This document shows, in pieces, positions 7,646-16,637 of a stretch of 39,860 bases of DNA. The notes under the pieces are model-generated. The model saw only the letters and a program-made list of their open reading frames with translations, made no database searches and was not told the DNA's origin. The stretch covers positions 1 through 39,860 of the forward strand of contig JAPOWQ010000012.1 in assembly GCA_026707585.1 (NCBI GenBank), given 5' to 3'. How positions within the stretch are numbered: position 1 is the stretch's first letter; every line of letters starts with the position of its first letter. Source of the DNA: Chloroflexota bacterium (GTDB lineage Bacteria > Chloroflexota > UBA11872). The translations under genes and the position numbers were made by a program.

Positions 7646-10600
7646 ATGACAGTGTCTCGCGGTAACGGGGGTCAACGAGTCTTTGTTGGGTTTCCCTACT
7701 CGGAGCCGTACTTGTCCATTTACGAGACCAAGGTCTCATGCGCAATCCGAAACTATGGATGGGATCCGATCACGCCACGGGGAGAAGTCCCGCAGGGCAT
7801 CCTGCTCGCACGTATCTCCGCAATGATCGAGGGGTCGGAGCGTGCGGTATACGACATCGGCACAGAGAACGGCAACGTGTGCTTCGAGCTCGGAATCAGC
7901 CTTGCACTTCGACAGCCAGTCGCTTTGATGTCGGATCGAGATCCAGGGGACCTCCCGAATCTGTTCCGCTCACCGTGGCTGTACTGCTACACCGATAGCG
8001 ACACCTGCGTTTCCGCGCTCACTGGATTTCTGGGGCTTGAGAATCCCTTGCCGCTCGTTCCGCGGACTCAGGTTCCAGGAGACCCGGCGTTGGTGGTCGT
8101 GATCGGCACGGGTGACCGTGCCCGTGGGATAGAGCGAGCGCTTCAAGCATCCGGTCATTCGGTCGTCTACCGCAATCCGAACACTATTCGATCGGTCGCA
8201 GAGTCAATTCAACTCGCCGAATCGTGTGGAGCGCTGGTCGCAGCTCGACCAGCCGCCGACCGGTGGAGCGGAGATGACGCGATCGCTGCGCTTGTCACAC
8301 TCGGCGCGGCACACGGTGCGGGTCGCACAGCGATCATTGGTGCTGGACCGGGCGAACAGGTTCCCAGCGACTGCGCGCCGCTTGTCACACGTGGCGCAGA
8401 TGACGTAGACCTCGCGGCCAACGTCATAGAGCAGATCGAGCAGTCCGCGCCGCCGCTTCCGCTCGGCGGCGCGATTCGCCCGACCGCGGAGGAAGCGTTG
8501 CCACGGGCGCTTACGACCCCTGTGGCGGAGCAACTCCGCATTCGCGGCCGCGGGCTGCTATCCGCGGAACCCGGCTACGGCAAGACAACCCTTCTGCACC
8601 AAGTGGCGGACAGACTTGGCTATCCGACTGCTTGGGTGACAATTGAGGCCAACTGGTCAGCGGAATCGCTCATCGCACGTATCGTCGCGGCCGTTGGTGA
8701 GCACGTCAGTCGGTTCGGATGGCAAGCATGGGCCGCCGTGCGACGATCACGACAGGCAGCAGAGGTGATGGACAGCAGGGTGGCGCCGCTGGCCGTCCCT
8801 CACCCGCATCAACTGGCCGAACTGCTTGTCGACAACGCGACTGCCGACGCATCCGAACCGGTGCTGCTCGTATTCGACGACGTGCACAAAGCAACCGTCG
8901 ACGGCGCGAAGCTACTTGATCGATTGACGCAATGTGCGCCCCCATGGCTGCGGCTTCTATTCGCCGGGCGCGGGGCACCAGCACCGATCCAGTCAGCCGC
9001 CGACTCGGGCGGCATTTCCTGCTGGACAGCCGAGGACCTGCAGTTCTCGCGTTGCGAAACCAAGGGCTACCTTGCGCAGACCGTTCCTGGGTTGGACGAC
9101 GAGCGAGCGGATCTGCTGCATGAGCGGTCAGGGGGCTGGCCCGCGGCCTTGGCCATCATCCGAGCGTGGCTCTCGGCAAACACGAACGTATCGATCGAAA
9201 CTCTCACTGACATGACGCGCGGGGACCGGCGCCGGATCTACCGCCTGTTCGCGGCCGATTACTTCGGCCAACTCTCGCAGCGTGCTCAAGACGACCTATT
9301 GGTTTGCTCGGTGCCGCTTCGACTAGACGCCTCGGTAGCGCAGCAACTTCTCGGAACTGACGGCGGCAGGCGATTGCGCACGCTTGCCAACGGTCCGTAC
9401 TTCCTTGCCGAGGAGGAAGCTGGGACCTTCCGGATACACAGCCTGTTTCGCGAGTTTCTCAGCCAGCGCTGGATTGAGGACCGCGGCCTGACGTCCCTTC
9501 AAGACGCGAGGTCCGCACTCGCGCGGTGGTATCAGGACCGCGAGGATCCGGTCTCGGCCTACCAAATGGCCTGCGAAGGTGAAAACTGGTCTATCGCGAT
9601 AGACGTGATTGAGCCATTGGCACGAGCATTCGCAAGTCGAGGCGACGTCGGGTTCCTCAAGGAGCTCCTTGATCCCCTACCGATTGACCGAGTCCGTGAG
9701 CGCCGGTCTGTCTGGGAGTCACGGGTCCGCGCGCTTGCATATACCGGTTCAGCGGAATCACTGGAGGAGGCACGTGCGTTCGCTACTGCGCAAGCACCGT
9801 CGATCGTCGATCAGGCCGTCGCCGACCTGATACTCGCCGAAGTCGAGCACAATCTCGGACACCTCAGCGATGAGGACATGGCAGATGCCTGCAACAGGAT
9901 TGCAGCAAGCGTCAGCGGCCATGACAACTCACTTGGGTTCAGCGCCCGCCTTCTCTCTCTCGACGCTCGCCTGGTCCGTAGCTTCGATCCGGTCGCCTGG
10001 CCACAACTCGAGGACGAAGCGCGTCAACTCCTCACCGAAGCGGAAGCAGCGGATGCGCTGGCTGTTGCAGCCGGAGCCTGTGTAGCAGCAGCAGATCTCG
10101 CCAGCCGATCTGTAGAGACTGAGCTCCGGTCAGAGGGATTGCAACTCAGGATCTTAGAGAGTTTCGGTAACGTAGTTCCTCTGGCGACCAGGCTCGCGCG
10201 CGCTAGCCACTTCCTTGCTCGCTTCGACGAAGTCACCAATCTCTACGATAGAGCGCTCCGACTGGCAGAGGCTGCGAAGTCACCTTTGGTCGTGGCCCGG
10301 GTACAGATCGCTCTTGCGCGTTTCATCGTCCTGAACACCAGCCTAGCCGTTATTCAGTCAGGCGATCAAGACGAATCGACTCGTACGCAAGCGAATAACG
10401 CCCTTCAGCTTGCGCTACACGCAGCTAAGGCCTACTCGGATTTCGGCGCTCCTCGCGGCGCGGCAATCGCACTCAACGCAGCTGCGGAGGCTGCCTCCGT
10501 GCTCGGCGATCAGACGAGGATCAGTAGCCTGACGCAAGAAGCTTCTCGGATAGCTGCGCACTATGGATTTGACGATTTACGCGAGACTGCGGAGCGCATT

Positions 10601-11089
10601 TCCGAGGAACCGACCGCTCCTGACCTGCATCGACGGGCCCAAGCGCCACGTCCGTTCAATCATCAGAGCAGCCAGGAATTGAACGAATTTGTCGAGCAAA
10701 TGATCGGCGCCGCGCCCGTTTCGCCCTCGGACGCGGAGCTGGTGCGACCAGTTCTCCGTGACGAGGCTGCCGATCTTGCGCTGTTGGGAGCTACGTGCGA
10801 GGAGGTCTGTCAGTATTTGGCGCTCCTCAGAGACCGTTCGGGACCAAGGGTCGGGCCATTCTTTGCTGAACTGAGCTGGCGCACGACCTGCCGGCTGCGC
10901 GGCATATCGTCGGTTGAACAAGATGACCGCGCAGGGCCTCTCCTCCAGCGGTTCATGGATGGATTCTGCTCGAACTGCGAATTGCGTTCGCCGGGTCAGG
11001 CTATCCGAAACCCGGGAGAGGACGAGGATATGTATGCGCCACTGCTTGAGCGACTCTCCCGCGACCGAGCAGGTGCAGAAGCAATCTAA
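7646..11089 (+). CDS. STAND ATPase with TIR/deoxyribosyltransferase-like N-terminus and helical repeats
   Basis: 1147 residues. Residues 11-130 form a Rossmann-like domain with RVFVGFPYS, VYDIGTENGNVCFELG (Glu81 fits the catalytic Glu of the family) and PVALMS, typical of TIR-like/nucleoside 2-deoxyribosyltransferase-like domains. Residues about 147-262 look like a second, diverged Rossmann unit (ALVVVIGTGDRARGIERAL). The NTPase core is of MalT/LuxR STAND type: Walker A AEPGYGKTTL (307-316), Walker B PVLLVFDDVH (405-414), the LRLLFAGRG strand, SGGWPAALAI (495-504), then a winged-helix end with RIHSLFREFLSQRW. Residues about 620-980 are TPR-like helices, probably the sensor, and the tail contains a CSNC motif. 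This plan fits NLR/Avs-like immune proteins, in which sensing would trigger NAD+ or nucleotide processing. It stands alone on the plus strand with no clear ribosome binding site. Confidence 0.88.
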   Translation: MTVSRGNGGQRVFVGFPYSEPYLSIYETKVSCAIRNYGWDPITPRGEVPQGILLARISAMIEGSERAVYDIGTENGNVCFELGISLALRQPVALMSDRDPGDLPNLFRSPWLYCYTDSDTCVSALTGFLGLENPLPLVPRTQVPGDPALVVVIGTGDRARGIERALQASGHSVVYRNPNTIRSVAESIQLAESCGALVAARPAADRWSGDDAIAALVTLGAAHGAGRTAIIGAGPGEQVPSDCAPLVTRGADDVDLAANVIEQIEQSAPPLPLGGAIRPTAEEALPRALTTPVAEQLRIRGRGLLSAEPGYGKTTLLHQVADRLGYPTAWVTIEANWSAESLIARIVAAVGEHVSRFGWQAWAAVRRSRQAAEVMDSRVAPLAVPHPHQLAELLVDNATADASEPVLLVFDDVHKATVDGAKLLDRLTQCAPPWLRLLFAGRGAPAPIQSAADSGGISCWTAEDLQFSRCETKGYLAQTVPGLDDERADLLHERSGGWPAALAIIRAWLSANTNVSIETLTDMTRGDRRRIYRLFAADYFGQLSQRAQDDLLVCSVPLRLDASVAQQLLGTDGGRRLRTLANGPYFLAEEEAGTFRIHSLFREFLSQRWIEDRGLTSLQDARSALARWYQDREDPVSAYQMACEGENWSIAIDVIEPLARAFASRGDVGFLKELLDPLPIDRVRERRSVWESRVRALAYTGSAESLEEARAFATAQAPSIVDQAVADLILAEVEHNLGHLSDEDMADACNRIAASVSGHDNSLGFSARLLSLDARLVRSFDPVAWPQLEDEARQLLTEAEAADALAVAAGACVAAADLASRSVETELRSEGLQLRILESFGNVVPLATRLARASHFLARFDEVTNLYDRALRLAEAAKSPLVVARVQIALARFIVLNTSLAVIQSGDQDESTRTQANNALQLALHAAKAYSDFGAPRGAAIALNAAAEAASVLGDQTRISSLTQEASRIAAHYGFDDLRETAERISEEPTAPDLHRRAQAPRPFNHQSSQELNEFVEQMIGAAPVSPSDAELVRPVLRDEAADLALLGATCEEVCQYLALLRDRSGPRVGPFFAELSWRTTCRLRGISSVEQDDRAGPLLQRFMDGFCSNCELRSPGQAIRNPGEDEDMYAPLLERLSRDRAGAEAI

Positions 11090-12499
11090 AGAGCTTTCAG
11101 CCCAACCCCATGGGCACATCATTCTCCGAGGCAGGCGGTCGCGCATATCAGGATGAGAGGTCGAATCGGATCCGGCAATCGAAGCTTTCTGAATTCGTAA
11201 ACGACGAGGGTTTGCTGGACGACAGACTGTCGGATCAATTCCGCAGGTCGAAATGCGGCCAAGACTCTGTAACGTGCGTTTGTGGGCGCCGAGCCATCAA
11301 CGACGACCATTGCCCGGGGCCCTAGGGAGAGCTCTTGGCTGAGAGACGGCATTCGCCCAAGGTGCACGCTACCGGCGGAGAAGGTGAGGTCGACGGGTGA
11401 TTGGACTGAAGGAGTTCCTGCGTATCCCGACAGATACTTCAGTCAGCCGAGGACCGCTGGACCGAGACAACATTGAAGCTGAGGGTCGCAGGTGAGTTGG
11501 GATACGGAGACTGCCGAACCAGACCTAGCCCGGGATGCCCCACTTGTCAGGCATCGATACCACGGCTGGCAGCGCGAACGGTCGCAGGACCTTAGGCGAC
11601 AACGAGGAAGTGCAGGCGGACCATCGATCAGTTTCTGGCCGGAGATGTGAAATCGGGCGTTGCAGGCGACAGGTCGCATGGGGGTGTGGAACGCGAATCT
11701 ACGGGGCGAGGCGCGTGCGCCGGCGTGCCATCTAGCTGCTGTGTCCGACTGTGCAGTCCTGGAGAGTTCTCCGAGTGTCGAGTAACAACTGCGGGTAGGG
11801 ATGCTGGCACGGATGGCTAACCGAAAGGAACCACGACCACTTGATAGACGCATCCGGCTGGAACGAATGCGGTGAGTTCGCGCGAGACGGAGGACCGGGA
11901 TCGGGGCGATGAGCCCAGGCAGGGGAAGAAAACCGGCGGAAGCAAAGATCGGTCCACGAGGCGACAGCAGTGGCTGGCTGCAGCGCCGTGGAACTCGTCG
12001 GCGGCGTAGCAGGTTCGGCTCTCGGTCGAATCGACCGAGGAACTTGCATCGCCGGGACGCCAAAGCACGCAGCGCACCGTGACTCCTCGCGCACCGCTGT
12101 CAGCGTCGTATCGGTTGGGATCCAGCGCGGACCCACGCTACGACATCGGAGAACGCCCGGGGCGCTGGGGAGGCACGGACGCTGGACCCTTCTGAGACTG
12201 AAGATTGCGAGCGACCAGTTCACGAGCCGGGGATGCCATGAGCTGTAGACATGGCCCCGACGCCGTAGCAGGGACGGCTCGGACGCTGGCGGAAACCGAG
12301 ACTCGAAGGCGAGAATCGGAGCAGAGATTGACAATGGGCACGGTCCGATAGTTCATCGAAGCAACGCTCTCGCATTCTGCGGGGCATGCGAAAAGCAGGG
12401 GCGCCCGATTCGGTCCGGTCGCGTGCCGAATCACAGCAAGGACGCTTGCGTCGGTTGGCCGGGCCAATCGAAACAACTTTCGAGCCAGCGTTCGAGCCA
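11090..12499. other. No supportable gene
   Basis: About 1.4 kb downstream of the STAND gene. Overlapping open frames on both strands (the largest 206 and 200 codons on the minus strand) are rich in Arg/Ser/Pro, have no motifs, and lack ribosome binding sites. No strong terminator hairpin follows the STAND stop. This is likely eroded DNA. Confidence 0.4.
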
Positions 12500-12930
12500 C
12501 GTCGCGCAACACCGGACGAGCCGGATTCGTCTATCGACCCTTCTCAGCCGTTCTGGCACGGCTTCTGGTCAAACAAGATCAGGAATCTGAGGAGCCAGGG
12601 AATCTTCGTCTACGGGGGCATGGTGACTGCTGGAGGACGGGAGAATGGTGTGTATGTCAGCTAGGCTTTGGTCGTTGTGCGGGCTACTTATGACCGGCAG
12701 TATGAAGTCGCAATCATTGCGAGCCAAGATTGGGACTTCAGTGCTGCAGTGCGCTTGGCGAAAGAGATCGCACAATTCCAGGGCTGACGATTTGTGCTCG
12801 AATCTCGCTTCCAATACGTCCGGGGAACCTCTCCTAGAGAGGTGTGCCCGAAACGACGTGCATGCCGACAGATCAAGCGACCCACGACGCCTGCCGAGAT
12901 GCTGGGTACTTCCCCCCGAGGGATAGGTGA
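12500..12930 (+). pseudogene. NYN-domain (PIN-like) ribonuclease, decayed
   Basis: One plus-strand frame reads SNKIRNLRSQGIFVYGGMV, a TAG stop at 12662-12664, then RATYDRQYEVAIIASQDWDF and AAVRLAKEIAQFQG, then TGA at 12785-12787 and FVLESRFQYVRGTS. Near 12835 the frame shifts and the expected C-terminus appears: RGVPETTCMPTDQATHDACR ... DAGYFPP, stopping at 12930. The block 'YDxAIIxSxDxDFxxAVxLAKEI' is the acidic core of NYN/LabA-type PIN-like nucleases. Two in-frame stops, one frameshift and a missing N-terminal half make it a pseudogene. Confidence 0.7.
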
Positions 12931-13043
12931 GCAGCCGCAATGCACTAGAGTTCTGCCGGTGATAGCTACGCATTAGCTAGGCCCGGCAACTCCTTGACTC
13001 CATAGCCCGCAACGAGGAAAGCTGAGCAACGGGGGACATGTCC

Positions 13044-14270
13044 ATGCAACTCGGTTCAACGGGACAACTCGCGAAGGTTACAGCCGTTTCTGAGGACGGC
13101 CACCGAGTATATTTTGACTTGCGAAGTGGCCTTTCTGGTTGGCTGGATCAGCCGGATGAGGACTATGAGACGGGAGACGTGCTACTCCTAGTCACCGAGG
13201 ACGGGCGGCAAAAGGCAGAGAAGACTCCCAAGAATGCCTGGCCTGATCAAGAGTGGATCGGCGTCGTTAGGCTAAAATCCGAAACCTACACAGTTATCAC
13301 GGTGGGAAGCCAACATAGAAAGGTCCCGACGACCGATGTCAACTATGAGGTTGGCAACACGGTCGAAGCAGGAGATTTGCAAGGTGTCGTTCGCGTTCTC
13401 TCCAAAACACCGATTAGCCTCATAGATCTTCCATCCCTCGACGAGAGTGTAACAGATGAATTCCTCTGGAAGCCTCCCCAGGGAACTCAACTTGGATTCG
13501 AAGACTTTGGTGGTCTTCACGAAGTTGTATCAAGGGCACACGAACTAATCGAGGTTCCGCTCCAGAACCGTGAGGCGTTGTCGAAAATAGGAGCTCGCCC
13601 CATAAAGGGCGTTTTGTTCACTGGCAAGCCAGGAACCGGAAAGACCTTTCTTGCCCAGATTATCGCCCATCAATCTGGAGCTGATTTCTACAAGATCTCC
13701 GGCCCTGAAATATTCAGCAAGTGGGTTGGACAGAGCGAGGAGTTACTGAGGAAGTTGTTTGATAAAGCCGCGGACAGCGACAAAGCGATCATATTCTTCG
13801 ACGAAATCGACAGTGTCGCGGCGCAGCGCGACGACGAGTCGCATGAGTCATCTACGCGCGTGGTGGCACAACTGCTTACCCTTATGGACGGTTTCTCATC
13901 CAAAGCTAATGTCGTTGTAATAGCTGCGACAAATCGCCGGCAGGACCTAGATGTGGCACTACTCCGACCTGGGCGTTTCGACTGGGAGATACATTTCCCC
14001 TACCCAGACCAATCCGATAGAGAAGAGATTCTCACCACGGCTGCCCGCAGGCTAAACACTCGAAACCCACTTCCACATGGAGCTATTGCAACAAAAACAG
14101 AAGGCTGGTCCGCCGCCGAGCTGGCAGCAATCCTAACTGAGGCAGCCCTGCTGGCTGTTGACGACGGCCGACGTGTAATCTATGAAGAGGACTACATAGG
14201 CGGCTATCAGCGAAGAGCCCGCTACAGAGAACTCTCCCGAGAGATCAGGCAAAGTGGAGGTGGTGAATGA
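13044..14270 (+). CDS. AAA+ ATPase, Cdc48/proteasome-ATPase-like, with N-terminal beta-rich domain
   Basis: 408 residues. I prefer the ATG at 13044 over the one at 13038 because GGGGGA (13031-13036) is then seven bases upstream. Residues 1-130 are strand-rich and may be OB-like or barrel domains, as in proteasome-activating ATPases. The AAA+ core has Walker A GKPGTGKT (194-201), a pore-loop-like KWVGQSEE (226-233), Walker B IIFFDEID (249-256), sensor 1 AATNR, the arginine-finger block LLRPGRFD (307-314) and sensor 2 GWSAAEL (354-360). This is the classic AAA clade of Cdc48/PAN/ARC unfoldases. It is one AAA module only, with no protease domain. It overlaps the next gene by four bases (ATGA), so the two products probably act together. 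GC is visibly lower than in flanking DNA, suggesting transfer. Confidence 0.92.
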   Translation: MQLGSTGQLAKVTAVSEDGHRVYFDLRSGLSGWLDQPDEDYETGDVLLLVTEDGRQKAEKTPKNAWPDQEWIGVVRLKSETYTVITVGSQHRKVPTTDVNYEVGNTVEAGDLQGVVRVLSKTPISLIDLPSLDESVTDEFLWKPPQGTQLGFEDFGGLHEVVSRAHELIEVPLQNREALSKIGARPIKGVLFTGKPGTGKTFLAQIIAHQSGADFYKISGPEIFSKWVGQSEELLRKLFDKAADSDKAIIFFDEIDSVAAQRDDESHESSTRVVAQLLTLMDGFSSKANVVVIAATNRRQDLDVALLRPGRFDWEIHFPYPDQSDREEILTTAARRLNTRNPLPHGAIATKTEGWSAAELAAILTEAALLAVDDGRRVIYEEDYIGGYQRRARYRELSREIRQSGGGE

Positions 14271-15670
14271 GCATTGGGTCGCGACTGTCGAGTCTGTTCC
14301 GACGCCGAAAGAGCCGCGATCCGAATCACGAATTCGGCCGTGAACGGAGGGAGTTCATTTACCTCGATGAGGTTTCAGTCCTAAGCATACTGGCCTCACG
14401 GACGGGCCGGATTGCTACCGAATCAACTGAGAGCCAGACTTCCTCTCAGAATAGTGAGATCAAGGGCTCAGTTGGTGTCGGATTGAGCGGAACCAAGGCC
14501 AACCTCGGCACAATGATGCAAGCTAGCCAGGTTGAGGCATCTCAGGTATCGCGCAAAGCCACCATTCAAAGTAGCTTCAAGGATCTATACAACATTGAAC
14601 GCTCGTCTTTGGCGTTGCATACTACCAACCCAGGAGAACCGCCTACAGTTGACTTGACTCGCGGCCTTGAGGGACTGCTTGCTTCGACTGACATGACTGG
14701 GTTCTTGGTTGACCCTTGCAAACTCTATCGAGGCGAACTTCTGGAAGTTGAAGTAGAACTTGAAGCTGATCCCATTTTCCGAATGTCCTCCATCATCACG
14801 ACTCTCGTCGGGCTGATGGAGGATAACGAGGAACTATTCAAGAACGCAGTCGCCGTCCAGCTATCTGAGATACGATCAGTTGCACGCCTTCTCGACAGCC
14901 TACTCGTAGGGCTCGTCCCCATCCGAGGGCGCCTCGTGGATTTCAAATGGATGCGGATTTCCAATCGTGCCGTATTGGTGCATCAGTCACTTCTCAATCA
15001 GATGCCTATCGACGCACAGCACGAAGCGAATCCCGTGTTTCTCGTAGGCGTTACGCAAAACGATCTTTTTTGGAAGGACATCAGACGGTTGCTATTCTCC
15101 CGGGGCAGGTACACGGTGTTCTGCCGTCTTGCGACAGACGGCCTTGCTGACAAGTGGAGTCCGGTGAAGATGGCGGACGTATTCTCCGGTATGGCTTTAG
15201 ACTTTGATGAAATGATCCAGAGTTTGGGCGATGAACTTATGTCCGGATTCAAGAGAGGAGTGCGTACAGCTACGGCCGGGACGACAGTCAATGGTACGCG
15301 GACGATGCTGAACGCACAACGTGGAAAGCTACTGCTCAGGCATTACGTGATGTTGCTTGCCGGATACCACAAACTAGAAATCGAGGCCTCTCTCATCGAG
15401 GATCTGATTTGCGGGCTGTCGTACGCTGAGAATTGGATGGACAGCGTCGACGGCTACCGGCCAGTTCTTGCAGAGGTGACGAAGATAGTGGATAACTCGC
15501 TAAAGGTCGAGACGCCCCGCGATGTAGCGCACGATCTTAGACTTCTGATTATGGGACATCCAGAGCTTAAGGAAGCTGTCGAACCTGGTGGTTCGACGGT
15601 CGGCGGCGATCACCCTGAATCCCGGTGCGAAAGGTATCTGGACTCAGAGATAATCGCGATCTACTGGTAA
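14267..15670 (+). CDS. DUF6414-type protein, partner of the AAA+ ATPase
   Basis: 467 residues, starting inside the ATPase stop codon (ATGA). After a basic leader with RRRKSRD, residues about 25-115 match what I know of DUF6414: FIYLDEVSVLSILASRTGRI, a Ser/Thr/Gln-rich linker (SQTSSQNSEIKGSVGVGLSG) and SRKATIQSSFKDLYNIE. The middle (about 140-330) alternates helices and strands; the C-terminal third is mostly helical. There are no catalytic motifs or membrane helices that I can name. Coupled translation and shared low GC imply a complex with the AAA+ protein, perhaps as substrate adaptor, sensor or effector. Function is unknown; antiviral defence is inferred only from the neighbourhood. Confidence 0.85.
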   Translation: MSIGSRLSSLFRRRKSRDPNHEFGRERREFIYLDEVSVLSILASRTGRIATESTESQTSSQNSEIKGSVGVGLSGTKANLGTMMQASQVEASQVSRKATIQSSFKDLYNIERSSLALHTTNPGEPPTVDLTRGLEGLLASTDMTGFLVDPCKLYRGELLEVEVELEADPIFRMSSIITTLVGLMEDNEELFKNAVAVQLSEIRSVARLLDSLLVGLVPIRGRLVDFKWMRISNRAVLVHQSLLNQMPIDAQHEANPVFLVGVTQNDLFWKDIRRLLFSRGRYTVFCRLATDGLADKWSPVKMADVFSGMALDFDEMIQSLGDELMSGFKRGVRTATAGTTVNGTRTMLNAQRGKLLLRHYVMLLAGYHKLEIEASLIEDLICGLSYAENWMDSVDGYRPVLAEVTKIVDNSLKVETPRDVAHDLRLLIMGHPELKEAVEPGGSTVGGDHPESRCERYLDSEIIAIYW

Positions 15671-16637
15671 TGTCATGAATGTAAGTTGGACACCGGTAAG
15701 AAATGCCAATTCGTCGTGCCGAGATCAGGAGCATCTCACCCTTCCGGCACTAGCAGACCTTGCCACGCGTCCATCGCCGTCTCCTTATTCCGTCCCTCCC
15801 GGGGAGACATTTGCACCCGCCCTCGTGCTCGAAGGTGCGGCGACTACTGCTTCATCTCCTAGGAAAGTACAAGGGTTAGGATGAGCACACGGGCAGATCG
15901 GTCAGTTCGCCGCGGCTTTGGAACGGGGCGAGCTGTGTGCAGCGGACGGGACGCGGGTACAGGCGCAGGTTCCGAAAGAGCCGATGGCGGATTATTGTTA
16001 CGTGGGACCTCAGCATCGCCGGATTCTCGGCTCCATTGGCGTGTCTGACGTCTACGACGGCTGGGACGAGCAGGCGCAGTTTCAGGCTCTGTGGGCGCAG
16101 GCGGGGACGCCGCAGATAACGTGCGCCGTTCGCTAATACTCGCAGCGCGCTATGGGAACGCGCACCCCTGTGCGCACTCTAGGGATGAGTACTTGGCACA
16201 CGTTGCTTGTGCGAGAGTCCGGTCCCAGCGCCGGGGCACAGCGTGAGGCGACAGTGGCGGTTTGGCTCAATTTCACGTTTGGGCCGTTACAGCACGCCAG
16301 CCGCGCCAACCGAACTCAGTACGGCCGTGTACGAGGTAACAAGGGAATACCGGAAACGCTCCCAACGCTCGACGTTCGTGGCCTTGAACCCTGACAGCTA
16401 GACCAAGCGCAAGTCATACACCGCGACTTCCAGGACCGGACCTTGATGTCCTGTCACCGCTGGGCCATTGATCCCCTGGATCGAGGCGGACCAACGCGAC
16501 ATCGCGCGCCTGCTGGGAATAGCAGCCGAAGCTCAGACAACTCTCGCGTGGCTCCGCATCCTGCTTATCACGGACTCATCAATCCATAGGTCGAAACAGG
16601 CGTCACTAACCACCTAGCCTTTTGAGAGACTCTGCTC
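15671..16637. other. No firm gene; one coherent coding-like fragment
   Basis: A convergent gap of 967 bases between the DUF6414 gene and the minus-strand STAND-like gene. One plus-strand frame from about 15882 to 16136 reads coherently (GQIGQFAAALERGELCAADG ... DVYDGWDEQAQFQALWAQAG). It has only a TTG as possible start, no ribosome binding site and no family I recognise, so it may be a gene remnant. I see nothing else supportable and no clear terminator. Confidence 0.35.
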
